From Anarhynchus alexandrinus (lineage: Eukaryota > Chordata > Aves > Charadriiformes > Charadriidae): a DNA stretch of 64,000 nt. The notes beneath the pieces were generated by a model. The model did not search any database, was not told the DNA's origin, and saw nothing but the letters and a program-made list of their open reading frames with translations. The stretch spans positions 248,001 to 312,000 of the forward strand of contig VUYV01000332.1 of the NCBI GenBank assembly GCA_008711295.1, written 5' to 3'. The position numbers and the translations under genes were made by a program. Positions 24,313-36,240 of this stretch are shown one piece after another; within the stretch, counting starts at the first letter, position 1; every line of letters begins with the position of its first letter.

Positions 24313-27300
24313 ATTGACCAGCAGCCAGGAAAACTTTAACCACAGGTTCAAAATGACTTGCAAGACTCAATGCAGGGATGTAGACCAGGACCGGAGCTGC
24401 TGGGAGACACCTGTAAAATGAGCCTAGATTTTAGGTAAGATTGTGTTCTTTTAAACCCTTTCTCTTCTGCTCTCAAGCGTAATAGCCATTTTATCTCTTT
24501 TTGTGATTTTTCAGGCTGACCCCACGTACCTAAGCAGAGGTTTGCAGTTTGGAGTCAGAACTCAACTGGACATACTGAATTAATGCGCACAGCGGAATGA
24601 AATACTGTGATCTGGGTGTCAAAGCACACACAACGGTTGACAGATTGGCATGGGCCGCCTCTTTTGTGTAACAGTTGCCCCTTTTAAAAATAGCACCCTT
24701 TGGTTTAGCAGTAAGTGAGAAACAAATAACCCTTAATTCATCATGGAATTGTTTACTTTAGATCAATCGTCCATATGCAGATGACTCAATGACTTATTTC
24801 TCTATGTCGGTGGCAAGACTTTTCTCAATTTTCGAATTGTATCTCTTTGTCTTTCCGAGCACAAACAATGGGAATGGAAACTTGCTCAGGCTGTAATTGT
24901 GAACATTGCTATTTTCTGCACTTTATTCGTCTCCCTAATAATTATGTTTGCTCTCTCTGCAGATGAACAGATAAATGTGCGCTAGTTTCACTGGAAAGCA
25001 ACAGGATTTTGTTGTTTATGTCTGCATATATTCCTGTCAAGGTAATCTCTCCATAACAGACTAATATGTAGCTTATCAGACTTCTCTTCATCTAGAGAAT
25101 GCATGTATGAAAATGAAAATTCTATTGAAAAAAGAACCATAGAGCACGTGCAAACAACATGAACGTAAAATCTGACATTACAAAGGTGCTGTTTCCCTTT
25201 GGTGTTATACTCACAACCCATAAAAAGCCATAGAAATTTGATATCCATGCTTCTTATTAGCAGGAGAAGTGGTCTGCACTTGCTTTCCTAAAGAATTAAG
25301 GGTCATAGCTGAGAAAATCAGCTGCAAAAATCTTGGCAGGTAAAATAAATCACTAGTAGAGAATCCAGGTAAAGAAAAACCTTTGTGTGCATGCCTGTTT
25401 AAAAAATAAAACCTGAACTCCACTTGCATAAGTTGGTCTAAAGTAGAATAGATCTAAAGAATTCAAGAAAACCATTACCACTAGTAAAGTTGCAGCTTAA
25501 GACTGATTTCCAGCCTTTCTGCCTTGGCCAGACGGTCACGTGCAGTTACATAAAACCTTTCCTTCCATAAGAAATAAACATAAGAGAGACTTCTATCTTC
25601 ACAGAATAAGGAATTTTTTTTGAATATTCATTTTGCTCTGTAGCATTTTTTAAGACTTTGGACAAATGTCTTAGTTTTTAATGCTGTGGTATCAAGACAG
25701 CTGACAAATTGCTGGGGACTTACGAGCACTGTGTTATGACATGCTAATATTACAATATTAATATACTTTCATGTAATTACAATACATAAAATATAACTGA
25801 GATTGTTAGAAAAAACTTTAATTTGTCTCAACATTCTTCTACAAAGCTGTAGCACCTACAGTGTCCATGTGAAATTGCTGTGCTGTATTCTGAAGGGAGA
25901 ACGAAGCCAATCTAAGTTTGCCAAAATGAATTATTTGGGGAGATCAAGATTACAATTTTCACACTGCCATTCTTTGTCAGAAAATGCTGACAATATTTGC
26001 AAAGAAAGTGTTGTAGGTTTTCAACCAAGAATCTGAAAGAATACTAGCATGTACTCTTCTGTGATTTGTTTTGATGTTTCTTAATCAGAAAGCTCTGGAA
26101 TTAGTCCGGTGAAGTTACTTTCCCCGTTTCTACACACCAGTTTGGTTTAGTACAGTAATTGTATTAAAAAAACCCCCACACTTTAAGAACTGAGATTGTA
26201 TGTACAAAATCATTGTGGTTTAGAGAAAACGCGGTGTGTTCTGTTTGCTTTCTATTATGCTTCCTCACACGTAAGCTTTAACATCTACATTTGTCATCAT
26301 GCTTACAGAAGCTTTGATAACAACTTTTTTAAAACATTATTCTGTAATACCACTTTATTTCAGGAGTGAAAGATTTTTCGACTTAAAATGCAAAGAAATT
26401 GTGGTTATACTGGAGTAGTTTACCAAAATGACACGTTCATAGCGCTGCAACCTGGGATTTTCACTGAATTAATGGCATTAGTTTTTCTGCTGACTTAATC
26501 TTATTGGCACAAAACAGTTCGTACACACGAACCTGCAGCGTGAGGGCAGCCCTCTTTCTTTCCCTAATGTATCTATAGATGTTTGCATTATAAACATAAA
26601 TACATAATCCTTCTTGCCTCCAGCCGAGCTCTTAAATCCAATGCCATTTTGCGTTTTAAAGGTTAATTATGCACTTTGCAAGCAAACCTTCTGTTAGTAA
26701 TTTAAAATTTGCTGTTCATTAGTGGATATAATCAGACCTAAAGTGCATAACTTTTTTTTTTTTTCTTTTTCTTTTTCACTTTGAAGATTCCCACAGCTGT
26801 GGACATCCTTTCCCTCTCCAGTCCTGCCGCATCCACAGCACGGTCCTAAGCAACATGTCCGTCGTGCAGCAGCCACCGAGTTATACGGAAAGGGAAGAAG
26901 GGTCCGCCCCATCTCCAAGGAGAGCTGCTGTTTTTGTGTGCTCTCTAGAAAAGATTAATTCAGTGCTGTGAAATCAAAACATGTTGAGAGACTGTTCCCA
27001 GGCAAACAGCTGCTGCGATAGATTTTCATCATTGCGGGACTGATGAGATTTACTTTGGGCTGCCTTTTTTTTTTTTTTTTTTTTTTTNTCTTGTCTTTCT
27101 GCTAGTTATATTTTAACCTACCTGTTGGTTTTCTTATTTGAGAAGTTAAACGGAGCGGACTTTGGGGGAAGGTCTGAAGTAACTTTGCAGTGCTACTTCA
27201 AAGGCACTTCTGCCGCCGAACACCCGATCCACTGATGGCTATAACACTTTAAAACATGTAATTACCTTATGTAATTTAGGGAAATTAATTAACAGATGTT

Positions 27301-30300
27301 CTGGGTGCTTTACTGACTTAAAGTGGGCTCTTTCTGCAGATTCATAAATGCACGGTGGAACTCAGCGCTTTCTTGCAAGCCAGAGCTGGGATGGCGGCGG
27401 TGGCTGTATTAGCTGGCACTGGGAAACTATTTTTAGAGCTTCAGCTATTTAAGTAATTGAAGCTTTTCCCACTTTCAGCTAATGCACTCTCTGTTGTATA
27501 ACTCGGCTGGCGATCAGCTTGGTGTGAGGGACAGAGCCGCAGGAGGTGCGTGTGGGGAGAGATAAAGAGCCGCTCTCAGGTTTGGGGATTTAGCGGCCGT
27601 CAAAACAAAGAATTATAGTAAATGCGTGTGTAGGTGGAGGATTCGTTAAGTAACTCTGAAAGAGCTGGAACACTGGATCATGTTTACTTACAAGGCTGAA
27701 ACTGCATTAGTGTTATTAATTTTCTGCCTAGTGTGTTACAAACACGCTTAGTGCTGCTAACCCGGGAGTACACGAGGGTCTAGAGAGGACCACTTCAGTC
27801 TCTGCGGGTGGATGGCATCGCTTTGGCAAGCCATCGCCTTTGGGAAAGGGGACGGGTCCAAAACCAGAGCTGGATTCGCACCAAGTCCAACATTTCCCTA
27901 CCGCTTTAGCCTTGCTAGCCTTCAAATTTCCAGTTTGGCTGCTCGGTATGTGTAAGAGACATCAGGTAGGGCTGAGGGGTTTGGCATCTAAACCCACAAT
28001 TCAGTGTTCTTCTCTACACCTGGCCCAAGGACCGTGATCCACCAGGCATCTAACAGTATGAGGCTGCCTAGAAAATGTGAGATTTTTAAGGGTTTTTGCT
28101 AAATGCATTCACTGCTGCGGGTGTGCTATGCACATGTTCGGTTCTCTCTATCATCATCACAGTCTTCAACTCCCATAGTGATCCTTCACACACCTTAGTT
28201 CATAATCTTACTAAGTTCTGCTCTCTCTTTTTTCACAAACGTACAATATTTGAGCAGAACGGAACACTGAGTCATAGAGGTTGCTTCAGAAGACTGAATT
28301 GGCTCAGTAATCTAAGTGGCGTGGTTAGCTTTTCTCTTGAAAGCTCAAATAGCTCACTTGAAATAAAGGAAAGTACGTATTCACCTATCCTCTCCCCCAA
28401 AATCACTTGGCCAAAATTGATTAAATCAGGATCCAGAGGCTTCAGTGTTCCACAGAGACATGGGTAGCAATTTAATAATTCAAGATGAAATAACATTTTT
28501 TTCAGCAATTTGAGAGGCAGCTTAAATTAGATGCATTCTTAATGGAGTTTTCAGTATGTTCCAGGCAAAAAGATCCTCTTATCATACTCAGTATAGACCA
28601 TATATGTCTCCAGCTTCAAAGTAAAAGCCAAAAATACAAACTAAAATATGTAACTTGTCCCTTGCAAAACAAAGTCAACTCTGTCACGGTGCCGGCCTGT
28701 ACAAATCTGTCTTCAATTAAAAAGAGGTAAAATATGGTTTTAAAAAAAAAAAACTTGCCCAAAGAATTAATCACAAATGTCATTCTTGATGTAAAAAGTA
28801 GAGGGTTTTCAAACGCTTTTAAGTCCCCAGAGCAGGAAACTAGATGCTTATCCTTTCTTTTGCTCCAAAGCAGACTTTCACTCCCCCTGAAAACTTTAAT
28901 AACAATATTGATGGGGTAAGTCAGGGAGTGCCAGGTCAGTTCTGCTGGACATAAATCCAGAAATCACAGTGTCAATAGCGGCAAGTTTCGTTAGTGCCGA
29001 GTTTTGGGATCCCTCCTGTACTCCGTAAGCGTTCAAATACGACCCAGCCATCGGTCCCTATGTCGATAATAAGCATGAATTCAGGTGCATGAGATACTAA
29101 TATTAGCAAGGAAACCAGTCTTCTCAAGTATAAACCCACAGTTACTATAAGGCTTGTCTAGGAAATGAATTTTTAGCAGAAGAGAGTGCAGTTGTAACAC
29201 TGGATTCAAAAACTCATTGGTTTTAAAATGAGGATGCAGAAGGAAATATACGAACCCGGGTATAGTGAGATGTTTTGCCTGATCCCTATTGTTTCTTTTC
29301 CTTCAATAATAACCTTCCAAGAAGCATATCCTGCTATTTGGGAAAAAAGTGCAGAATGTCTGTCCAAATTCTGTGATTTTCAGAAAAAAAAAACCAAAAA
29401 ACAGCCAGACCTGACAAGGATGGCTCTGCAGTGACAGAAACGCCGTAGCAGACCGTGTGCTTTTAGATGTGGGATTTAGAGCGCGGATTTTGTAAGCCAG
29501 CGCCTTCCACTTCTATACAACTTGGGAAGAAAGTGGAAAGGAGCAGTACTGCATCCTACAGGGAAAGATGACTTGGAGAAAAGTAAGTCATGAGACAACC
29601 GCCTTGCAAGATCATTTGTTACGCCAGTAGAGCCAAAACCTTGTTACTGTCTGAAGAACTTTCGGATAAAGAAAGTCTTGTGAAAGATCTCATTTAAAAA
29701 GCACAAATTAAATCGCAGATTACGTAGATTCATGACCCCTCTTAAACTGGTGTGTTTCTTAGCTGAAACAATGAAAATACAATAATACTCTGTAAAACTT
29801 GCAAATTCTCAGTTTGCTATTTTAAAAGAAAACATGCGGATCCTTAGATAAAATTATTTTAATTGAAAATTTGCTTTTATTGGAAAACAATAACAAAGGT
29901 CAAACTTTAGCACAAAAATTTTGGGATTTGACTCGGTACTGAGATGCAAGAACTCTATCAGCAAAATTTGATTGTTTTCTTCTTTTCTTTTTTTCTTTTT
30001 TTCTTTTTTTTTTTCCCTTTTAGGGCCCTCAGTGCAGTTCACAGCAGATGAGCATCCCTCTTCAGCAAAACCACCCCGGTTTCCAGAGCGCAGACACTTG
30101 GAGCTTGCCCTGCAGGCAGCGAGCGGGGAAGGGCTGTTAAATCTGGCACAGCTTTAGGGTGGGAAAACTCCTTTGTCCTGCCCCAGCTCCTCAGCGATGC
30201 TACCTTGGGCTTTATGGAGAATGGGTTGGTGAAAGCCAACAGAGCTGTATCCCTTCCTCTGTTGCTTTTTCCTGGAGAAAACATGGTTCGTTCCTACGGC

Positions 30301-31482
30301 ACAGGCTTGCCTCCTGTTCCCCCTGTGCCAACCATCACACGTGGGCTGTCACAACCGTCCCATAAGGCGGAGAGAGCAAGAGGGCACCTTCTTGTCGGAG
30401 TAACCTGAGGCAACACCAGGAGCCTTCTGCAACTGCTGTGCCTCACTTGTTCTTTTTCCATGAATTACCAAGACTTCCCTGTAGCTTTTTGGTTGTTTGG
30501 GTTTTTTTTCTTTTGATTTTTTTTTTCTTTTGGGTTTTTTTTTTCNNNNNNNNNNNTTTTTTTTTTTTTTTTCTCTGTGTAGCTATTTTACAACAAAGGT
30601 CACGTGAGTCCAAAAAAACAACACTAAAATATGTAGTTTCCCAGTATGTAGTTTCCCAGTAGTGATGCCTTCTGGCAATGAGTTTCATATGTCCTAATCT
30701 GAAACAAAGGCAGCACAGGAAGGGAGAGTGACTCAGTCTCTGAGTCCCAGAAAATAAACACTGTCTAACCAGTCTTATCTGGTTTTTAGGAGCTTGAATG
30801 AGGCACTTTGCTGGGCCTGGGTTTCTTTCACGTGGGGGCATGTGTTAGGGACGGGAGCAGTTTGTGAACTCAGAAGATGGGTTGCTAAATGCTCTGTAGC
30901 TGAAGGAGGTACGTACGTGCTTCCCCCAGAGGAAACAGCCGTATGTCAGGAAACTTCGATGCTTTGTTTCCTCCTAAACAGGTTCACCAGCACATTTTAG
31001 GGTGGTCTGGAAAAGAGGGGAAACGGGATTTTTATTGGGAAGGAAATTCAGCCTGCTGCCCTCCCACTGTCCAAGTCAGTGCCAGTCATCTGCTGGGGGA
31101 AGCCCCCTTGCCCCCATAGCAGTCCAGTTTCTCCTCAGCCTACAAACTTCCCAGCTGTCCAAGAGTCCTCCCACTGCATGCGGCAGAAATGGGTGCTGCC
31201 ATTTCCAGTGGTGTCATGGTCTCTTCCTCACTGAGGGACCTCAGACCTCAGGTTCACCTGAGTAGCTTGTTCCTCAGATGTGGCCCTGCGCTGGGAAGCA
31301 GGATGCAGCTCTCTTGAGGGCATCCCTCACCGCGAAGGTGAGTTCTGCCTTCTCCTCCATCCTGCAAACACACGACCCAGCATACAGAGATGTATCTCCA
31401 GTGGGTGAGCCTCTGTCTGCACTTCAACTATCTGTGAAGCTGAGAGAACTGAAGATGTATTCCAGCTTCTAACAGCTGCTTC
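24313..31482. other. long unique non-coding stretch
   Basis: About 7 kb with no recognised gene. 24740-24990 combines a TGACTCA (AP-1-like) site, an ACAATGG (SOX-like) site and TAATTA-like cores, and looks like a candidate enhancer. 26380-26720 and 27240-27490 have similar texture. Poly-T/pyrimidine tracts lie at 26751-26775, 27065-27087 (with one N at 27088), 29978-30015 and 30500-30572. The last has an 11-N gap at 30546-30556. A 15-bp duplication (GTAGTTTCCCAGTAT) lies at about 30632-30660. The open frames are short and featureless. Confidence 0.5.
30500..30572. repeat. poly-T/pyrimidine tract with an 11-N gap
   Basis: A T-rich homopolymer region with G/C interruptions, broken by Ns at 30546-30556. 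The gap is a sequencing or assembly failure in low-complexity DNA. The frames running through it are not coding. Confidence 0.9.
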
Positions 31483-31780
31483 ATCTTGGGCGTAAGTCTC
31501 TTATCCCAAGGAACAGGTGATAGGACAAGAGGAAACGGCATCAACTTGCGCCAGGGGAGGTTTAGGATGGATATTAGGAAAAAATTCTTCACTGAAAGGG
31601 TAATCAAACACTGCAGCAGGCTGCCCAGGGAAGTGGTTGAGTCACCATCCCTGAAGGTGTTTAAAAGACGCGTAGACGTGGCACTTAGGGACGCGGTTCA
31701 GTGGTGGACTTGGCAGTGTTAGGTTTACGGTTGGAGTCGATGATCTTAAGGGTGTTTTCCAACCTAAATTATTCTGTCAT
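31483..31780 (+). mobile_element. CR1 LINE 3' fragment
   Basis: A 5'-truncated CR1 of about 300 bp. Translation from 31486 gives [20 protein letters not shown], then [20 protein letters not shown] and [12 protein letters not shown], the ORF2 C-terminus. The 3' UTR follows with 'ggttggagtcgatgatctt', 'ttccaacctaa' and a terminal ATTATTCTGTCATG. The last C-terminal frame is still open, but nothing upstream survives. It is the same class as the copies at 3555 and 5334. Confidence 0.95.
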
Positions 31781-32904
31781 GTGCTGCTGGTGGAGGGATG
31801 GCTGTGGAAAAACAAGTGCTGGCTATGGTCCTCTTTGAACGTCCTTGGAAGTTCTTGGGAGAACTGATGCACCTCCTTTGCCTGCCCAGCTCTTCTGTCC
31901 CTTCCTCCTCCTTCATGGGTCCTTCAAATCATACGTCTTTCTGGCAAAGCAGGTGGAGTAAGAGCAAACGACTCCCCTTCCAGTGCCGAAACAATGACCC
32001 CAAAAGAATGTGGCTGCACGTACGCGAACCAATGCAGTGATTATATTTTAATAACACACTGACATGACCTTTGAATAAGTTGTCCTTCCAGTCATCCCAG
32101 GAAGATGTTGGCAGTCAGTGTTTTGTAGAGCTCTTCTCAACGCGTGTTGGAAAACACTGCGGTGTTAACTCCATTTCACAGATGGAGAAATCGCCAAAGG
32201 AGAAATCAAGTAACTTTTAACACTGTTAAAGTGGAAGCGCAGAGCCAGGAACTGTGGGCAGCTTTATCTGTCCCAGCAATTCAGGCCAGCATTCTTCAGG
32301 CATCAACATTTCCATAGCAGCTAAGCATTTCGCACCTACACTTGTGGATTTTCAGCCGTTATTAAGGCAGTATCTTCCCAGATTAAGAAACTGAGCTACT
32401 AACAAACATCTTGTTAAATTCTAAGCAAGTTATTTAAAAGTCTAAAAGTAACTTGCATGATCAGTGTTCCCTTATCATGTTCAGGGGAACACTGGAGGTA
32501 TTTCAGAAATGAGAACACCAGAAATATTATCTACTTAGATAGCAATCTGAAGTGAATAAATGCAACTCAGTTATCAACTTAAAATGTCCTTTGTTGTTCT
32601 ATTTTGCCACTCAGTGCCAGCAGCTCGTGCCAAGTGCCACCGTGATTTGCGTCACTGCTATGGTGATTTTGCCCCGACGCTAATTTTGCAATGTATAGCA
32701 ACGATAACCTTATAACTCTGGGGCTTGCAGGGAGGTGAGGGTGAAGAGAAGTAGGCATGAGATATGTATATATTTTTTTATATATTTTTCTGCAGTACGG
32801 ATTGATGGAGACACTGGCTGCTGGGGAAAGCTGCTTGCCTGTTACCTTTTGGCTGGTGTAAATGTGTGGGCATTTCAGCTTTTTTAATGAATCTTCAAAA
32901 AAAA

Positions 32905-33048
32905 ATATTATTATTAATATCAATGCTAATGTTAGTATTAATATTAATGCTAATATTAATATTAATGATAATATTAATGAGAATATTAATGCGAACATTA
33001 ATACTAATTTTAAAACTACTACTATTACTACCAATAATAGTAATAGCA
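32905..33048. repeat. degenerate TAA/ATT trinucleotide repeat
   Basis: About 144 bp of ATTAAT/AATATT/AATGCT-like units with many substitutions, ending in ACTACTACTATTACTACC and AATAGTAATAG. A superimposed 6-bp periodicity keeps long frames open on both strands (32862-33221 on plus, 33106-32579 on minus), which explains the spurious ORFs here. Confidence 0.9.
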
Positions 33049-33903
33049 GTGTGCAGCCGCTCCAGCGTGCCACAGCTGGAGTGCTGGTTTCCCACACGCT
33101 GGGCAAGTGGAGGATATTTGCAAGCGAAGTGTTTCCTCAGCTCCCAGCACTGCGTCAAAAGCAAACGAACAGGGAAAAAAAAAAAATCCGACCCCAAACA
33201 AAAGCAAACCCAACCTCCTAACTGCCACCCCCCCTCCGGACACAACAGAAACTTGTACAGCTGCTGGCGCTTCTCTGCTGGTTTTATCCCTTCTTGGTTT
33301 TGAATGGATATTTGGAAGAACTTAATTCAAGCTAAAAGCGAGTACTCAGTGTGCAATGTAGGTTTAAAGTGTAGCGTCAGCGGTGAAGCGCGTTGACTTA
33401 AAGGAAAGACCTGTGGAGTCCTGAGTTTTCATTGGTGTGGATTGGAGAAACCATCAGTCCAACCCCTCTTCTTCGCCCCCACCTTCACACGAGACTCCAA
33501 ATTATACGCAGGATTTCAGATTATGGTTGAAGCATACCCTGAGAGTTGAAATATGCTCGTTTGCAGTATCAGCTGAGTACTCAAACCCCTTTGGCTTCAT
33601 TTGGGTAATTTCCAGGTTTTGCCATCAGGTTTGTATATAGCGGTGTTTTCACGTCTCACAACTCCCTTTCTCATTGTAAAACCAGCTGCAGGTGGTTATC
33701 ACTGACCCAATTAGCACTATCAGGGACTGGGACTTGTTTGATGCTGCTGGGGAGGCAACTCACTTGCGTGTCGGGAGGTGAAAATGTTGATGCAAACTCT
33801 GATGGAGTGCAGCTGCTGAGTCTCCACCAGCTTTACTCGGAGGCACTTTGCAACCTTCAGCTCTATGTATTGCAGAAAATCATAGGTAAAAACTGGTTAA
33901 AAC

Positions 33904-33919
33904 GTGTGTGTGTGTGTGT
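33904..33919. repeat. (TG)n microsatellite
   Basis: Eight TG dinucleotides, followed by CTCTCC. Directly visible. Confidence 0.85.
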
Positions 33920-36225
33920 CTCTCCCATGGGTATGGCCAGATCTTGATCTGTGCCCTTCACCATATCTCTGGTTCTCCTGGTAGCTTGCAGCACCAGGGG
34001 GGATGGATTCCAGTCCATCTCGTTGCCTTCCACACACAGAGCTGGTGCAGTGTCAGACACCCCTGTTGTTCATCTATACTGCCAGACAGGTGAAAAGATA
34101 CACCCAAAATGTGTGCAGCGCAGGTTTACATTATCATTTTTATCTAAACAGTCTGGGGTGTGTTTTTGTTTTCTTTTTTTTTTTAAATGAGAAAAAGTGT
34201 TTCTAAAAAAAACAGGTAGTTTTGAACTTGATTTTTGGGTGTCCAGACTGAAGGAACTGACTTCCGGAAAGCAGATATCAATACGTGAAATGAGGTTCCT
34301 TTAAAGTAAGTAAATATAAACTAGATATTTTTTTTTTTTCTGGCAGGTGGGTACTAAGGAAATGACAAGGAACATTTCACTTCAGATTTACATTATACGC
34401 CTTTTGAGCTGAAAAAATGTTAGTTGGTTTAGACCAATGATGAAAAAAAAAAAATATAAAGAGAGGGTATTCAATTTCTCTCAAGTGTTTTAAAAATTAG
34501 GCTGGTTTTAATATTTTAAAAAGTGGGTTGGAAAATGACCTTTTGACCGTTTAATTTTTTGTCTAAAAATCCTCTGTGTTTTTGAAAAACATTGCAGATA
34601 CATTTCATTAAAGCTGCCTTTCTTCAGTGAGTTTTCTCTGCAGATGGGTGTTCGTCTGCCTCTGCAATGAATCAAGCATTCTTTGATGTTCAAAGTCGGT
34701 GACTCCCAGCTCCTTCTCCTTAATTGTTACACTTTATTTTTCGGCCCAGCTTTTCTTTTATCTCCAAGCAGGGATATAACCTCCCTTCAAGGTCTGATCA
34801 TCCTCTTAGGTCTAGATGACCCCGCTCGCCTGTCCTTGCCTTTGTCCTTCCAGCTGTAACCATTCTCCGTGGACTTTGCTGTCCAACCGCGTCTGTTGAG
34901 ATTGCAGATATGGTGGGTGCCATTTCCAAGATCTGAAAACATGAGAGATGAGGCAAGAGATTCTCAGCAGAAACTTGCCACGTAGGCTTGAGACAAGGTT
35001 GGTTTCAAGGGGAGGGGAAGGAGGGAAGTGGAGACTATTCTAACGACCAGCAAGGACGCTGATAAAAGCACCTTGCTCGTCTGATGATGACCGGGAGAGA
35101 GAAGACTGCAGGCAGCAGTTGGAAGTAGAGAGGCCTAAACGAGAGGAAAAAAAGGGTTTTATGGCCTAGATGACATTAGGTTGCCATCACCTGAGGTAGG
35201 AATGAGACAATAAGCAGTGCAAGGGAGCTCTTGGGGTGTTTCATTTTACCCTTTGGGTTCCTTATCGTATTAAAAGCCTGTCCAAGCTCCAAATAGGGGA
35301 GGTATTGAGAAAAAGTCATCTCCAGTTGGAACCACACAGACCTCGCGACCTCTTCTTTTTTTTTTTTTATTGCAGCTGGAGAATGTCCATGCAGCACTAA
35401 CGTCAGCGGGAGCAGTCAGCTCGGAGGAGCAGATAGACTGAATTCCTGCTCTCTTTCTTTCCCTTTGATTCAGCAGCTGGAAATGGGACAGCCCGGCTCG
35501 CTGTGACCTGGTTTTTGCACTGTCCTTCAGGAACTTGATATCGGTCCAAAAACCATTCCTCAGATCACAGGCTGTTGACACAGTACCTTAATATGAACCG
35601 TGAGCAGGCTGGATTCGTTCTATATTTACCGCCGCTGGCAGCCGCCAGGGACGGGGCTGCGCTTGAAGCATTTCTAGCATGCCCAAAGCTCGTAAGCCCC
35701 AGAAAATTAATGTTACACAACAAACTGGGTCCGACGTAACCGGGCTTAGGGTACGGCCAGGCGATGCCCCTTGAGCTGACCTGCTGAATATGAGCCACGG
35801 CGTTGTGGTTCTTGCCTCTCCCGCCAGCGGGTGAGCTGCGCTGGCAGAAAACTGATTTTTTTGTGCTTGTTTTTTCGCCAGTTTAACTCCCTGAGCTGCC
35901 TCACTGTAAGGCCAGCGGAGTGCCCATGCCAGCATGAGGGAAAAAGGTGAGTCAGATGCTTTGGTGCAAAAAACTATGAGACTCATCACCGTCTTACCAT
36001 CCCCATAACAATAACAAGGCGCAGGAAAAGTACAAGTAAGAGAAACCTGCTAGATGCAGGGTGAAAGGAAAATTTATTTAAGTGTCTCTCGGCAGCACCC
36101 ACAGAACATCCCTTTTATGAAGAACCAAAGGTTATCATCGGGTTGAATATTTTTATTCTTCAAATAGGAAAGTAAGGTTTCAGATCTCTGACAAGTGAAA
36201 AAAAGCTGACAATTGCTGATTTCCC

Positions 36226-36240
36226 CCACCACCACCACCA
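36226..36240. repeat. short (CAC)n microsatellite
   Basis: Five CAC/CCA trinucleotides. Directly visible. Confidence 0.8.

Noticed and set aside
26751..27088. Poly-T tracts as retroposon poly-A tails
   Set aside because: No recognisable retroposed sequence or target-site duplication lies beside them. CR1 does not use poly-A tails.
32579..33303. Leu/Ile-rich and Asn/Ile-rich proteins that look like membrane segments
   Set aside because: They are translations of the TAA/ATT simple repeat.
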